Below the pieces are notes generated by a model. That model ran no database searches and was not told where the DNA came from. It worked only from the letters and a program-made list of their open reading frames with translations. A program made the position numbers and the translations under genes. Source: Clostridia bacterium (GTDB lineage Bacteria > Bacillota > Clostridia > Christensenellales > Borkfalkiaceae). From it: 58,818 nt of DNA. Position 1 is the stretch's first letter. Every line of letters starts with the position of its first letter. Below, piece after piece: positions 1-8,451 of the stretch. The stretch spans positions 1-58,818 of the forward strand of contig JAFQJB010000024.1 in the NCBI GenBank assembly GCA_017397305.1, given 5' to 3'.

Positions 1-1
1 A

Positions 2-760
2 CAAAGAACGGCAAGGGGTAGGGCAATCGTTAACCTATTGCAACTATCCGATAACGAAAAAGTTCGTGCAATGATACCCTTAAAGGCGGGTACTGAAGGG
101 TATATCGCCCTAGCGACGAAGAAAGGACTTATCAAAAAGACCGCTCTTACCGAATTTGCAAGCATTAGAAAGGTCGGTAAAATCGCTATCAGCATAGTTG
201 AAGGGGACGAACTTATCTCCGTTCAATTGACCTCTGGTAACGACCAAATTATTATTGCTTCACACGAAGGTAAATGCATTAGGTTTAGTGAAGACGACGT
301 TCGTCCTATGGGTAGAGACACTCAAGGTGTAAGAAGTATTATGCTCGATGGTGACGACTACGTTGTTGATATGTCTGTTATCCACGATAATTGTGAAGTC
401 ATCACAATGACCGAAAACGGCTTTGGTAAACGTTCGGATATAGAAGACTACCGCTTGCAAACTCGTGGCGGTAAGGGTGTTAAAGCGGGCACGTTCAACG
501 AAAAGACGGGTAAACTTGTAAGCTTAAAACTTGTAACCGACGCCGAAGATATAATGATTATCACAAGCAACGGCACGATAATTAGGGTTGCAGTTGCGGA
601 TATAAGCAAAATCGGTCGTGATACCCAAGGCGTAAGAATTATGCGAATCGACGATTCAACCGTTTCAAAGATTGCAATCACCCCAAAAGGTGACGAAGAA
701 GATGCTGTAGAAGGCGAAGATTTGGGTGAAGAACAAGCTGTAGAGCAAACCGAAGAATAA
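2..760 (+). CDS. gyrA: DNA gyrase subunit A, C-terminal part (cut by window edge)
   Basis: The reading frame is open from base 2, so the gene starts upstream of the window; 252 C-terminal residues are visible. They form the beta-pinwheel DNA-wrapping domain of GyrA. It has repeated blades carrying GRDTQGVR twice and the GyrA-box variant QTRGGKG, the element needed for introducing negative supercoils. The box and the strongly acidic C-terminal tail favour GyrA over ParC. A tRNA gene with its own promoter follows. The TTG at base 38 is an internal Leu codon, not a start, because the pinwheel sequence continues upstream (GRAIVNLLQL). Confidence 0.95.
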   Translation, partial: QRTARGRAIVNLLQLSDNEKVRAMIPLKAGTEGYIALATKKGLIKKTALTEFASIRKVGKIAISIVEGDELISVQLTSGNDQIIIASHEGKCIRFSEDDVRPMGRDTQGVRSIMLDGDDYVVDMSVIHDNCEVITMTENGFGKRSDIEDYRLQTRGGKGVKAGTFNEKTGKLVSLKLVTDAEDIMIITSNGTIIRVAVADISKIGRDTQGVRIMRIDDSTVSKIAITPKGDEEDAVEGEDLGEEQAVEQTEE

Positions 761-797
761 AAATTTAAAAAATTTATCGTAAAACAGCAATTTTGGT

Positions 798-826
798 TTG
801 ACAAACAAAGATAAATCTTATATAAT
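798..826 (+). promoter_or_regulatory. Promoter of tRNA-Thr
   Basis: TTGACA at 798-803 and TATAAT at 821-826 with a 17-nt spacer, a perfect vegetative promoter. The leader before the tRNA holds a small hairpin (GCGTT 833-837 with AACGC 844-848). Confidence 0.85.
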
Positions 827-858
827 GATTAAGCGTTTGAGAGAACGCCTAATCATTT

Positions 859-934
859 GCTGATATGGCTCAGATGGTAGAGCACATCCTTGGTAAGGAT
901 GAGGTCACCGGTTCGATTCCGGTTATCAGCTCCA
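859..934 (+). tRNA. tRNA-Thr (anticodon GGT)
   Basis: A full cloverleaf can be drawn. The acceptor stem GCTGATA (859-865) pairs with TATCAGC (924-930), followed by discriminator T and an encoded CCA (932-934). The anticodon stem CATCC/GGATG encloses loop TTGGTAA, anticodon GGT (codon ACC). The T-loop TTCGATT is canonical. Confidence 0.97.
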
Positions 935-970
935 AAAAAAGTCCTTGATTTTCAAGGACTTTTTCGTTTT
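935..970 (+). terminator. Intrinsic terminator of tRNA-Thr
   Basis: Stem AGTCCTTGA / TCAAGGACT followed by a T-run begins directly at the tRNA CCA end. The A-tract on the 5' side could let it work in both directions. Confidence 0.85.
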
Positions 971-1002
971 TTATTAGCAATACAAATTTTATTAACAATA
1001 AA

Positions 1003-1023
1003 AAAGACCGCGATTGCGGTCTT
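1003..1023 (-). terminator. Intrinsic terminator of the pflB-pflA operon
   Basis: Stem AAAGACCGC / GCGGTCTTT around a 3-4 nt loop. It lies directly after the pflA stop codon and runs into a T-rich tract on the minus strand. Confidence 0.8.
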
Positions 1024-1728
1024 TCACTTTAAATATTCGTTTAATTTTTCTATTGTTTCTGCCGTTGCTTCGGGGATATCCTTAAATGGAAAATCAATCT
1101 TTAGCTGGTCATATTTGACCGAGCAAATCTTTCTAAACGAAAGCAGTTCAATTTTATCCACGCACGAATAGGGGGCGAGCAAACTTTTAAGTGCCATTGC
1201 GTCCTCTACTTTGTCGTTAATCGTGGGAATAATAACTTGGCGAATAGTGGTTTTTATTTGCTTTTTATTTAGATAATCTAAAAATTTAAGCGGAGTATCG
1301 ATTGAACAGCCAACGTTTTCACGATAAAGGGCGTCGGTAGTATACTTAACGTCGAGCAAAACTCTGTCGGTTACGCTCAACAACTTTTTAACGTTATCGT
1401 TAAGGATACAACCCGACGTGTCTAAGCATGTGTTTATGCCGTTTTGGTGGGCAAGTGCAAAAATTTCAGTAGCAAACTTGCATTGTAAAAGCGGTTCACC
1501 GCCAGAAATGGTAATTCCTCCGTCGCTACCAAAATAATCAACGTATTTTTTTGCCTTTTCAACAATCTCTTCCGCAGTCATGGTTTTGCCACCGCTTAAA
1601 TCCCAAGTGTCAGGGTTGTGGCAACACTTGCAACGTAGGGGACAGCCTTGAAAAAATACTACAAATCTAACACCAGGTCCATCAACCGTACCAAGACTTT
1701 GTATGGAGTGAATTCTGCCTTCTGTCAT
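1024..1728 (-). CDS. pflA: Pyruvate formate-lyase activating enzyme (radical SAM)
   Basis: A cytosolic radical-SAM enzyme that installs the glycyl radical on pyruvate formate-lyase. The 4Fe-4S/SAM motif CxxxCxxC is present at Cys29, Cys33 and Cys36 (GCPLRCKCC), next to HNPDTWD. A GGEPLLQ motif follows around residues 77-83. The length, 234 residues, fits the family. The start codon lies 1 nt after the pflB stop, so translation is probably coupled to pflB and the pair shares the riboswitch-controlled transcript. The neighbour identifies the likely partner as PflB rather than a ribonucleotide reductase. Confidence 0.95.
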   Translation of the reverse strand: MTEGRIHSIQSLGTVDGPGVRFVVFFQGCPLRCKCCHNPDTWDLSGGKTMTAEEIVEKAKKYVDYFGSDGGITISGGEPLLQCKFATEIFALAHQNGINTCLDTSGCILNDNVKKLLSVTDRVLLDVKYTTDALYRENVGCSIDTPLKFLDYLNKKQIKTTIRQVIIPTINDKVEDAMALKSLLAPYSCVDKIELLSFRKICSVKYDQLKIDFPFKDIPEATAETIEKLNEYLK

Positions 1729-1729
1729 A

Positions 1730-3961
1730 TTAAACGCTTTGGTGGAAAGTTCTTGAAATAACTTCTCTTTGTTGTTCGCGAGAAAGTTTGTTAAAGTTTA
1801 CCGCATATCCCGAAACTCTTATTGTAAGGTTTGGATAATCTTCGGGATTTTCATATGCTTTCATTAACGTTTCTCTATTTAACACGTTAACGTTGATGTG
1901 GTGAGCTTTTTTCTTAAAATATCCGTCCAAAATGTTTACAAGATTATTTTTCCTTTGCTCTTTATCTTTGCCGAGTGCATCGGGAGTGATAGAGAAGGTG
2001 TTTGAAATTCCGTCACGGCAATCGTCGTAAGAAAGTTTAGCAACCGAGTTAAGTGATGCGAGTGCGCCGTTTTCTTCTCTATTGTGCATGGGGTTAGCAC
2101 CAGGAGCAAAGGGAGCGGAAGCCTCTCTTCCGTCGGGTGTTTCAGCAGTATTTTTGCCATACATTACGTTTGAAGTAATGGTTAGTACCGACAAAGTGTG
2201 TTCAGCACCGCGATAGGTGGGGGTTTTTCTTAAAGAGGTAATAACTTTGTGGGTAATATCTTTTGCAATCAAGTCAACTCTATCGTCATCGTTGCCAAAT
2301 TTTGGGAAATCGCCCTCACGAGTAAAGCCAACGATAAAGCCGTTTTCGTCCTTCTTTGGCATAACTTTTGCGTGTTTAATAGCACTTAAAGAGTCGGCAA
2401 CAACTGATAGTCCTGCAATACCAAACGCCATAAATCTATGAACTGAGGTATCGTGCAATGCCATTTGTGTCTTTTCATATGCGTATTTATCGTGCATATA
2501 GTGAATTACGTTCATAGTGTTAACGTAAAGTTTTGATAGCCAATCAAGGTAAATATTAAATCTATCCATAACCTCGTTATAATCAAGGTTTTTGGTGTCA
2601 AGAACGGGCATTTGCGGACCGATATGAATGTTGCTTGACGTATCGTAACCGCCGTTTATTGCAATAAGCAAAAGTTTTGCGAGGTTGCAACGCGCACCGA
2701 AAAATTGCATTTGCTTGCCAACCTTCATCGCTGAAACACAGCACGCAATTGCATAATCGTCGCCATAAATTGGGCGCATTACGTCATCGTTTTCGTATTG
2801 AATAGAATCGGTGTCGATAGAAACTTTTGCACAATACTTTTTGAACGACTCGGGAAGTGCGTTCGACCATAAAATCGTAAGGTTGGGTTCGGGGGAGGAG
2901 TTGAGATTATAAAGAGAGTGTAAAATTCTAAAACTGCTCTTTGTAACGAGCGTTCTTCCGTCTTCACCCATACCACCAACAGCCTCTGTTATCCACATGG
3001 GGTCACCACCGAAAAGTTCGTTGTATTCGGGGGTGCGAAGGTGTCTTGCGATACGGAGTTTAATGGTGAAATCGTCAATTAATTCCTGAGCTTTTTCTTC
3101 GGTAAGTGTACTATTTTTAAGGTCGCGTTCAATATAGATGTCAAAGAAGGTGCTAACTCTACCGAGCGACATTGCCGCGCCGTTTTGTTCCTTGATTGCG
3201 CCAAGGTAAGCAAAGTAAGTCCATTGAATAGCTTCCCTTGCGTTCTTTGCGGGCTGGCTTATGTCGTAGCCATAGGAGAGAGCCATATCTTTAAGGTAAC
3301 CGAGGAAGGTTATTTGCTGATAAAGTTCCTCGTCAAGTCTAATTTGGTCAACGTCAAAATTTGACAAAGCAAGATTTTGCTTGTCCTTTTTCTTTTCCTC
3401 AATAAGTTTATCAACGCCGTAGAGGGCAACCCTACGATAATCGCCGATAATTCTACCTCTGCCGTATGCATCGGGAAGACCTGTTATAACGTGACACTTT
3501 CTTGCAAGGCGCATTTCATCGGTATAAGCACGGAAAACGCCGTCGTTATGCGTTGTTCTAAAGCGGAATTCGTTTTGAACTTTTTCGCTCAAAGTGTATC
3601 CGTAAGCCTCGCAAGCTTGCTTGACCATACGCATACCGCCAAAGGGGTTAACGCCACGTTTTAGGGGGCTATCCGTTTGCATACCGACAATCAACTCGTT
3701 TTCCTTGTCGATATATCCGGGCGCATAGTTTTTAAGTGAAGAAACGGTGTTTGTATCAACGTCTAAAACCCCGCCACGTTCTCTTTCAAGCTTAAAAAGT
3801 GCGTTGACTTTTTTCATAAGCTCGTCAGTGCGTTTGGTGGGTTTTGCTAAAAACTCTTCATTATCTAAATAGGGCGTATAGTTTTGTTGAATAAAATCTC
3901 TAACGTTGATTTCATTTTGCCATACACCACCATTAAAACCATTCCAGTTGTCGTGCTTCAT
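1730..3961 (-). CDS. pflB: Formate C-acetyltransferase (pyruvate formate-lyase)
   Basis: A glycyl-radical enzyme that converts pyruvate and CoA to acetyl-CoA and formate under anaerobic conditions. The start was placed at the ATG at 3961, preceded by AGGAGG at good spacing; a longer open frame to 4045 runs through the riboswitch and is not coding. This gives 743 residues, close to the usual 750-760. The catalytic pair Cys407-Cys408 (IACCVSAM) and the C-terminal glycyl-radical loop RVSGYAVNF (Gly718) are intact. Formate made here can feed 10-formyl-tetrahydrofolate, which fits control by a ZTP riboswitch. Confidence 0.97.
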   Translation of the reverse strand: MKHDNWNGFNGGVWQNEINVRDFIQQNYTPYLDNEEFLAKPTKRTDELMKKVNALFKLERERGGVLDVDTNTVSSLKNYAPGYIDKENELIVGMQTDSPLKRGVNPFGGMRMVKQACEAYGYTLSEKVQNEFRFRTTHNDGVFRAYTDEMRLARKCHVITGLPDAYGRGRIIGDYRRVALYGVDKLIEEKKKDKQNLALSNFDVDQIRLDEELYQQITFLGYLKDMALSYGYDISQPAKNAREAIQWTYFAYLGAIKEQNGAAMSLGRVSTFFDIYIERDLKNSTLTEEKAQELIDDFTIKLRIARHLRTPEYNELFGGDPMWITEAVGGMGEDGRTLVTKSSFRILHSLYNLNSSPEPNLTILWSNALPESFKKYCAKVSIDTDSIQYENDDVMRPIYGDDYAIACCVSAMKVGKQMQFFGARCNLAKLLLIAINGGYDTSSNIHIGPQMPVLDTKNLDYNEVMDRFNIYLDWLSKLYVNTMNVIHYMHDKYAYEKTQMALHDTSVHRFMAFGIAGLSVVADSLSAIKHAKVMPKKDENGFIVGFTREGDFPKFGNDDDRVDLIAKDITHKVITSLRKTPTYRGAEHTLSVLTITSNVMYGKNTAETPDGREASAPFAPGANPMHNREENGALASLNSVAKLSYDDCRDGISNTFSITPDALGKDKEQRKNNLVNILDGYFKKKAHHINVNVLNRETLMKAYENPEDYPNLTIRVSGYAVNFNKLSREQQREVISRTFHQSV

Positions 3962-3980
3962 GATATACCTCCTAAAGTAC

Positions 3981-4013
3981 AAAAAAAGGGCAATCCAATT
4001 TCTTGGATTGCCC
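3981..4013 (-). terminator. Intrinsic terminator, expression platform of the ZTP riboswitch
   Basis: On the minus strand GGGCAATCCAA / TTGGATTGCCC with a GAAA loop is followed by seven T. Its first GGGC belongs to the conserved 3' end of the aptamer (CCGTCTGGGC). Ligand binding and terminator formation are therefore mutually exclusive, the usual ON-switch arrangement. Confidence 0.88.
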
Positions 4014-4079
4014 AGACGGTCGGCTAAATAAATTTTGCACTTCACCGCGGTAATCCGCGAAATCCGTCAGTCATGCAAA
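4009..4079 (-). ncRNA. ZTP (pfl-motif) riboswitch aptamer
   Basis: The leader RNA of pflB contains the conserved blocks of the ZTP/ZMP riboswitch in order. P1 is formed by TTGCA (4079-4075) with TGCAA. Then come GACTGACGGA, a hairpin CGCGG/CCGCGG followed by TGAAGTGC, a variable A/T-rich linker, and the distal block GCCGACCGTCTGGGCA. The blocks agree with the known aptamer consensus as I remember it. The class senses the purine precursor AICAR phosphates, which build up when 10-formyl-tetrahydrofolate is short. A tetrahydrofolate riboswitch was considered, but the GCCGACCGTCTGGGC block is specific to ZTP. Confidence 0.92.
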
Positions 4080-4091
4080 ATCATCACTATC

Positions 4092-4120
4092 ATTATAAAT
4101 GAATGCAAAAAAAATGTCAA
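4092..4120 (-). promoter_or_regulatory. Promoter of the pflB leader
   Basis: Minus-strand TTGACA (4120-4115) and TATAAT (4097-4092) with a 17-nt spacer. Transcription would start near 4085, just before the aptamer P1 stem. Confidence 0.9.
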
Positions 4121-4177
4121 GGCAATAAGCAAAAATTTTCAAATATATTTGTTTGGTTTTACCGCTTGCATATTTAC

Positions 4178-4206
4178 TTGCAAATATTTAGTAAAAGTGG
4201 TATTAT
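4178..4206 (+). promoter_or_regulatory. Probable promoter of the two-component operon
   Basis: TTGCAA (4178-4183), a 17-nt spacer and TATTAT (4201-4206). It is divergent from the pflB promoter and about 35 nt before the GTG start of the response regulator. Confidence 0.55.
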
Positions 4207-4240
4207 ATCTATGTATTGTTATTTTTAAAGGGGAAATATC

Positions 4241-4912
4241 GTGAATAAAGTTTTGATTGCTGAAGACGATAAAGAATTAAGGCAACTTTTCCAGCAAGTC
4301 TTACTAAAGAACGGCTTTTTTGTAAAGGGTGTTTCAAATGGTATTGAAGCGCTTGCTGAAATTGAAAAAGACAGTTTTGACGTTATAATTTCAGACGTTA
4401 TGATGCCTGAAATGGACGGGTTTACTTTAATTCGTGAACTGCGTGAAGCGGGCAACAACATTCCAATTCTCATCATAACCGCAAAAGACGCTTTTAACGA
4501 TATGTATTTAGGTTTTCATTCGGGAACTGACGATTATATGGTTAAACCAATCAATATTAACGAAATGGTTCTTCGTGTAAACGCACTTATCCGTAGGGCG
4601 CAAATGTTTAGTGAAAACAAACAAACAATAGGCTCTACCGTATTGGAACGCGATTCCTTCACCGTTTTACATAATGGCGAAAAGATAGTTCTTCCCCAAA
4701 AGGAATTTTTGCTTTTATATAAAATGGCGTCTTACCCCAATAAAATTTTCACACGTAGACAACTTATGGACGATATTTGGGGGTATGATAGCGAATCGGA
4801 CGAACATACTGTTGAAGTCCACGTTGGTAAACTTCGCGAACGTTTCCGTGATAGCACCGATTTTAAGATTGTCACCATGCGCGGTGTTGGGTACAAGGTG
4901 GTAAAATTATGA
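4241..4912 (+). CDS. OmpR/PhoB-family response regulator
   Basis: A 223-residue DNA-binding regulator. The N-terminal receiver domain (about 1-115) has the acidic pair Asp9-Asp10, phospho-acceptor Asp52 (ISDVMMPEMDG), Thr80 and Lys102. The C-terminal winged helix (about 125-222) has the family features TRRQL, EHTVEVHVGKLRERF and RGVGYK. The start is GTG with AAAGGGGA upstream. It overlaps the following histidine kinase by 4 nt (ATGA). The target genes and signal cannot be told from sequence; divergence from pflB alone does not show that it controls pfl. Confidence 0.92.
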   Translation: MNKVLIAEDDKELRQLFQQVLLKNGFFVKGVSNGIEALAEIEKDSFDVIISDVMMPEMDGFTLIRELREAGNNIPILIITAKDAFNDMYLGFHSGTDDYMVKPININEMVLRVNALIRRAQMFSENKQTIGSTVLERDSFTVLHNGEKIVLPQKEFLLLYKMASYPNKIFTRRQLMDDIWGYDSESDEHTVEVHVGKLRERFRDSTDFKIVTMRGVGYKVVKL

Positions 4913-5955
4913 AAAGAAGAAATAAAGCAACACTCAACATGACCGTATGGTTTACCATATTTCTATTCTTGGAATATTTGTTTGCGGTGGCATTTGCTAC
5001 GATGTCGGTGACGTTATTTAACAAGTTTTCACCCAGTTGGATAAGTATGCCGTCTGAAATCATGGTATTTATCTTCAGTCTTGCAATAGGTATTGCTTGT
5101 TCTTTTCTTGCAAATCGAATGTTTTTTAACCCGCTTAGAAAGATAAGTAGAAACATGCAACTTGTCGCTAAAGGTGACTTTAGTATTAGAATGAACGATA
5201 GGTCGCGCTTCCAAGAGGTTGATTTGCTTTATAAAAACTTTAACCTAATGACAAAAGAACTCGGTGGATTAGAGATTTTGCAGTCGGACTTTATGGCCAA
5301 CGTTTCGCACGAGTTTAAAACGCCAATCAGCGCAATAGAGGGATACTCAATGCTCTTACAAGGTTGCGATAATAAGGCCGAACAGGAAGAATATATCAAA
5401 AAGATTTTATTTAACACAAAAAGACTTTCAAACCTAGTAGGCAATATCTTACTTTTATCTAAGCTTGATAACCAAGTTATTCAAGTAAAATTCAAAAACG
5501 TAAACCTTGCCGAACAAATTAGACAAGCGATTTTATTGCAAGAGATTAAGTGGGTGGAAAAAGATATAGAACTTGACGTTGAAATGGAAGAAATCGAGCA
5601 TTTTGCCACAGAAGAATTCTTGCTTCACGTTTGGAGTAACCTTTTAAGTAACGCAATTAAATTTAGCACTGTCGGTGGGAAAATTATAATTAGGCTCCAC
5701 GGCGATGCAAAGAGCATTAAGTTTGAAATTACTGATAGTGGAAGCGGTGTTCCTGAAAATATAAAAAAGCACATTTTTAATAAGTTCTATCAAGGTGAAA
5801 GTGAGCACAAAGACGAGGGAAACGGACTTGGGCTTGCTCTAGTAAAACGAATAGTTGACCTCAATAAAGGCGTTATTACGGTGGAAAACACTAAGGATAT
5901 GGGCGCAAAGTTTACCGTTTGGTTTCCACGTAGAGAACAAACGACAAAAAACTGA
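4909..5955 (+). CDS. Sensor histidine kinase (HAMP, HisKA, HATPase)
   Basis: A 348-residue membrane kinase, partner of the upstream regulator. Two transmembrane segments (about 12-38 and 51-70) flank only a very short external loop, so no extracellular sensor domain is present. A HAMP linker (about 71-120) follows. The H-box FMANVSHEFKTPI carries phospho-acceptor His134. The N-box (SNLLSNAIKFS), G1 (TDSGSGVPE) and G2 (GNGLGLALV) boxes are intact. The small sensor region resembles kinases that sense membrane state or a partner protein (inference). Confidence 0.92.
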   Translation: MKRRNKATLNMTVWFTIFLFLEYLFAVAFATMSVTLFNKFSPSWISMPSEIMVFIFSLAIGIACSFLANRMFFNPLRKISRNMQLVAKGDFSIRMNDRSRFQEVDLLYKNFNLMTKELGGLEILQSDFMANVSHEFKTPISAIEGYSMLLQGCDNKAEQEEYIKKILFNTKRLSNLVGNILLLSKLDNQVIQVKFKNVNLAEQIRQAILLQEIKWVEKDIELDVEMEEIEHFATEEFLLHVWSNLLSNAIKFSTVGGKIIIRLHGDAKSIKFEITDSGSGVPENIKKHIFNKFYQGESEHKDEGNGLGLALVKRIVDLNKGVITVENTKDMGAKFTVWFPRREQTTKN

Positions 5956-5963
5956 TTTAGTTG

Positions 5964-6011
5964 ACCTAATACTTTTTTCAATTAAAATTGAAGTTATTTT
6001 GAGTGTTAGGT
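5964..6011. repeat. Imperfect inverted repeat upstream of the fakA-like gene
   Basis: Outer arms ACCTAATACT (5964-5973) and AGTGTTAGGT (6002-6011) pair with one T-G. An inner palindrome, TTCAATT / AATTGAA, lies between them. The element sits between the kinase stop and a TATAAT at 6030-6035 that may be the -10 of the next gene. It could be an operator or a weak terminator. Confidence 0.5.
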
Positions 6012-6064
6012 GTAATAAATATATTATTATATAATAGAAATTGTTTATGCTTCAAGGAGAAGAT

Positions 6065-7738
6065 ATGGAACAAGACAAAAGACAAATAAATGGCGAGCTT
6101 TTTGAACGCTTGATTTTAAGCGGTGCAGGAAGACTCCAAGCAAAAGTTGACGAAGTAAACGACTTGAACGTTTTCCCAATTCCCGACGGCGATACTGGTG
6201 AAAACATGTTCTTAACCATTAAAGGCGGTGTAGATAGTATGACCGCCGAACAAAACAATACCTTAACAGCAAAAGCAAGTGCTTTAGCAAATGGTATGCT
6301 GCTTAATGCAAGAGGTAATTCGGGCGTTATATTATCGCAATTGTTCTTTGGGCTTGCTGAAGGTCTTACTGGGCTTGAAACTGCAACCATCGAGCAATTC
6401 GAAAAGGGGCTTGCTGAAGGTGTAAAAAGGGCGTATTCATCGGTTGTAAAACCGGTTGAAGGAACTATGCTTACCGTTGCAAGAGAAGCGGTTGAATTTA
6501 CCAGCGATAAGGTGAGCGAAAACACCGATTGGCTAGAATTTTTCCGTGGATTCCTTGCGGAAATGAAAAAATCGCTTGAGCACACACCCGAACTTTTAGA
6601 GACATTAAAAGAAGCGGGCGTTATTGATAGCGGTGGGGCAGGTTTGGTTTACATAATCGAAGGCTGTTATAAAGCGCTTAAAGGTGAAGATTTTTCCGGC
6701 GAACTTGCAGTGACCTCAAACTCATCCGCATCGGTTGATTTTTCTAAGTTTAATGAAAATAGCGTTATGGAATTTGGTTATTGTACCGAAATTCTTCTTC
6801 AACTTCAATCTTCTAAAACTGACGTTGAAAAATTCTCGGTAGACACCATTATTTCATTTTTAGAAACGATTGGCGACTCAATCGTTGCTTTTAAGGTTGG
6901 TACGGCAATAAAAATGCACGTCCACACGATGACACCTTACAAGGTTTTGGAATTTTGCCAACAATACGGCGAGTATTTGTCGGTTAAAATTGAAAATATG
7001 ACCTTGCAACACAACGAAACCGTGGAAGAAAAGGAAGATGAGGAAGAAATTTCTTTCAAGGTAAAACGTGCAAGAAGAAAATTTGCCGTTGTTACCGTTG
7101 CCTCAGGTGAAGGACTTATCAACGTGTTCAAAGAACTCGGTGCAGACGTGGTTATTTCGGGCGGACAAACCAACAACCCGTCGTCCGAAGAATTCATAAA
7201 AGCGTTTGACGAAGTAAATGCCGATTACGTTTTCGTATTGCCTAACAACAGCAATATAGTTATGACCGCAAAGCAAGCGGGCGAAATGTATAAAGATTCG
7301 GATATAAGGGTTATTGAAAGCAAGAATATCGGTCAAGGTTATTCGGCGCTTTCAATGATTGATTTAACCATTGACGATGCTGATAAAATTGAAAAGCAAA
7401 TGAAAGAAGACATCAAAAACGTTGTAACCGGTATGGTTAGCGTTGCGGTTAGGTCTACTTGTGTTAACGGCGTAGAGATTAAAGAAGGTGAGTATATCGG
7501 TTTTACCGGTCACACTATGCACGTTTCCACTCCGTCTAGCACAAAGACTGCTTGTGAATTGCTTGAAAAGATTGAAATTGCAGATAAAAGCTTTTTAATT
7601 TTGGTTTGCGGTAAAGATTGTACCGAAGAGCAAAAGGCAATAGTTCTAGATTATATGAGCGAAAATCACCCAAATATCGAAGTTTACGATATTGACGGTG
7701 GTCAAGACGTTTACGATTTTATTTTGATTGTAGAATAA
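6065..7738 (+). CDS. fakA: DAK2-domain kinase, fatty acid kinase FakA/YloV type
   Basis: The start was placed at the ATG at 6065 behind AAGGAGAA, giving 557 residues, the usual size. The N-terminal DhaL-like nucleotide-binding domain (about 10-200) has the metal-binding signature NVFPIPDGDTGENM and the glycine-rich NARGNSGVIL. A middle domain and a C-terminal domain (about 340-557) match the FakA architecture. FakA phosphorylates fatty acids held by FakB (DegV-family) for phospholipid synthesis; no FakB gene is in this window. In many Firmicutes this gene follows asp23, but here asp23 lies at 50.8 kb. The kinase substrate is inferred from family membership. Confidence 0.88.
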   Translation: MEQDKRQINGELFERLILSGAGRLQAKVDEVNDLNVFPIPDGDTGENMFLTIKGGVDSMTAEQNNTLTAKASALANGMLLNARGNSGVILSQLFFGLAEGLTGLETATIEQFEKGLAEGVKRAYSSVVKPVEGTMLTVAREAVEFTSDKVSENTDWLEFFRGFLAEMKKSLEHTPELLETLKEAGVIDSGGAGLVYIIEGCYKALKGEDFSGELAVTSNSSASVDFSKFNENSVMEFGYCTEILLQLQSSKTDVEKFSVDTIISFLETIGDSIVAFKVGTAIKMHVHTMTPYKVLEFCQQYGEYLSVKIENMTLQHNETVEEKEDEEEISFKVKRARRKFAVVTVASGEGLINVFKELGADVVISGGQTNNPSSEEFIKAFDEVNADYVFVLPNNSNIVMTAKQAGEMYKDSDIRVIESKNIGQGYSALSMIDLTIDDADKIEKQMKEDIKNVVTGMVSVAVRSTCVNGVEIKEGEYIGFTGHTMHVSTPSSTKTACELLEKIEIADKSFLILVCGKDCTEEQKAIVLDYMSENHPNIEVYDIDGGQDVYDFILIVE

Positions 7739-7745
7739 ATAAATT

Positions 7746-7775
7746 AAAAAGAAGTTGATTTTCAACTTCTTTTTG
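7746..7775 (+). terminator. Intrinsic terminator after fakA
   Basis: Stem AAAGAAGTTGA / TCAACTTCTTT with a TTT loop and a T-run. Confidence 0.85.
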
Positions 7776-7787
7776 TTTGAGGTGTAT

Positions 7788-8405
7788 ATGAAAGTTTTAA
7801 TGATAAACGGAAGTCCGCACAAAAACGGAACGACCTTCCGTGCACTAGCGGAAATTGCAAAAGAACTTAACCAAAACCAAATACAAACGGAAATTATAAC
7901 CATTGGTGATAAAGAGGTTACTGGGTGTCGCGCTTGTGATGCATGTTCAAAAACCAATAAGTGCATAAAAAACGATATAGTTAACGAGATTATTGAAAAA
8001 CTTATTGATGCCGACGGCATCGTTGTGGGAAGCCCTGTTTATTACGCATCGATGAACGGCTCACTTAAAAGCCTTTTAGATAGGGTGTTCTTCGGTAAAT
8101 CGTGTTTTGCGTATAAACCCGCTTGTGCTATTGCCGTTGCAAGACGCGCGGGAACAACCAATACGGTCGATGCAATAAATAAGTATTTTTCAATTAATAA
8201 TATGCCAATCGTGTCGTCGCAATACTGGAATATGGCATTTGGTAGTAGTGGTGAGCAAGTTGAAGGCGATGAAGAAGGTATGCAAACCATGCGTATTATA
8301 GGCAAGAATATGGCTTGGCTTCTTAAATGTATCGATGCTGGTAAAAAGAGCGGTGTAGAGCCACCTGAGGTTGAAAAGCATATTAAAACCAACTTTATTA
8401 GATAA
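7788..8405 (+). CDS. Iron-sulfur flavoprotein / NADPH-dependent FMN reductase family
   Basis: The start was placed at the ATG at 7788 after GAGGTG, so that the protein opens with the flavodoxin-fold FMN loop MKVLMINGSPHKNGTT. It has 205 residues. Unlike plain FMN reductases it carries a compact cysteine cluster, CRACDACSKTNKC (C-x2-C-x2-C-x5-C, about residues 46-58). This matches the 4Fe-4S site of the Isf iron-sulfur flavoproteins of anaerobes, which pass electrons in redox or oxygen defence. The PVYYASMNGSLKSLLDR segment is the second FMN-contact motif. The physiological substrate is unknown. Confidence 0.85.
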   Translation: MKVLMINGSPHKNGTTFRALAEIAKELNQNQIQTEIITIGDKEVTGCRACDACSKTNKCIKNDIVNEIIEKLIDADGIVVGSPVYYASMNGSLKSLLDRVFFGKSCFAYKPACAIAVARRAGTTNTVDAINKYFSINNMPIVSSQYWNMAFGSSGEQVEGDEEGMQTMRIIGKNMAWLLKCIDAGKKSGVEPPEVEKHIKTNFIR

Positions 8406-8406
8406 C

Positions 8407-8438
8407 AAAAAAACGCACGAATTTTCGTGCGTTTTTGA
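8407..8438. terminator. Bidirectional terminator between convergent genes
   Basis: Stem AAACGCACGAA / TTCGTGCGTTT with A- and T-tracts on both sides. It can serve the flavoprotein gene (plus) and the membrane protein gene (minus). Confidence 0.85.
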
Positions 8439-8451
8439 TTTTAATTTAAAA

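Noticed and set aside
3962..4045. N-terminal extension of PflB from the longer open frame
   Set aside because: It runs through the riboswitch and terminator. The conserved start MKHDNW has a perfect AGGAGG and gives the normal length.
4009..4079. Tetrahydrofolate riboswitch upstream of pflB
   Set aside because: The GACTGACGGA and GCCGACCGTCTGGGC blocks and the terminator overlap are those of the ZTP class.
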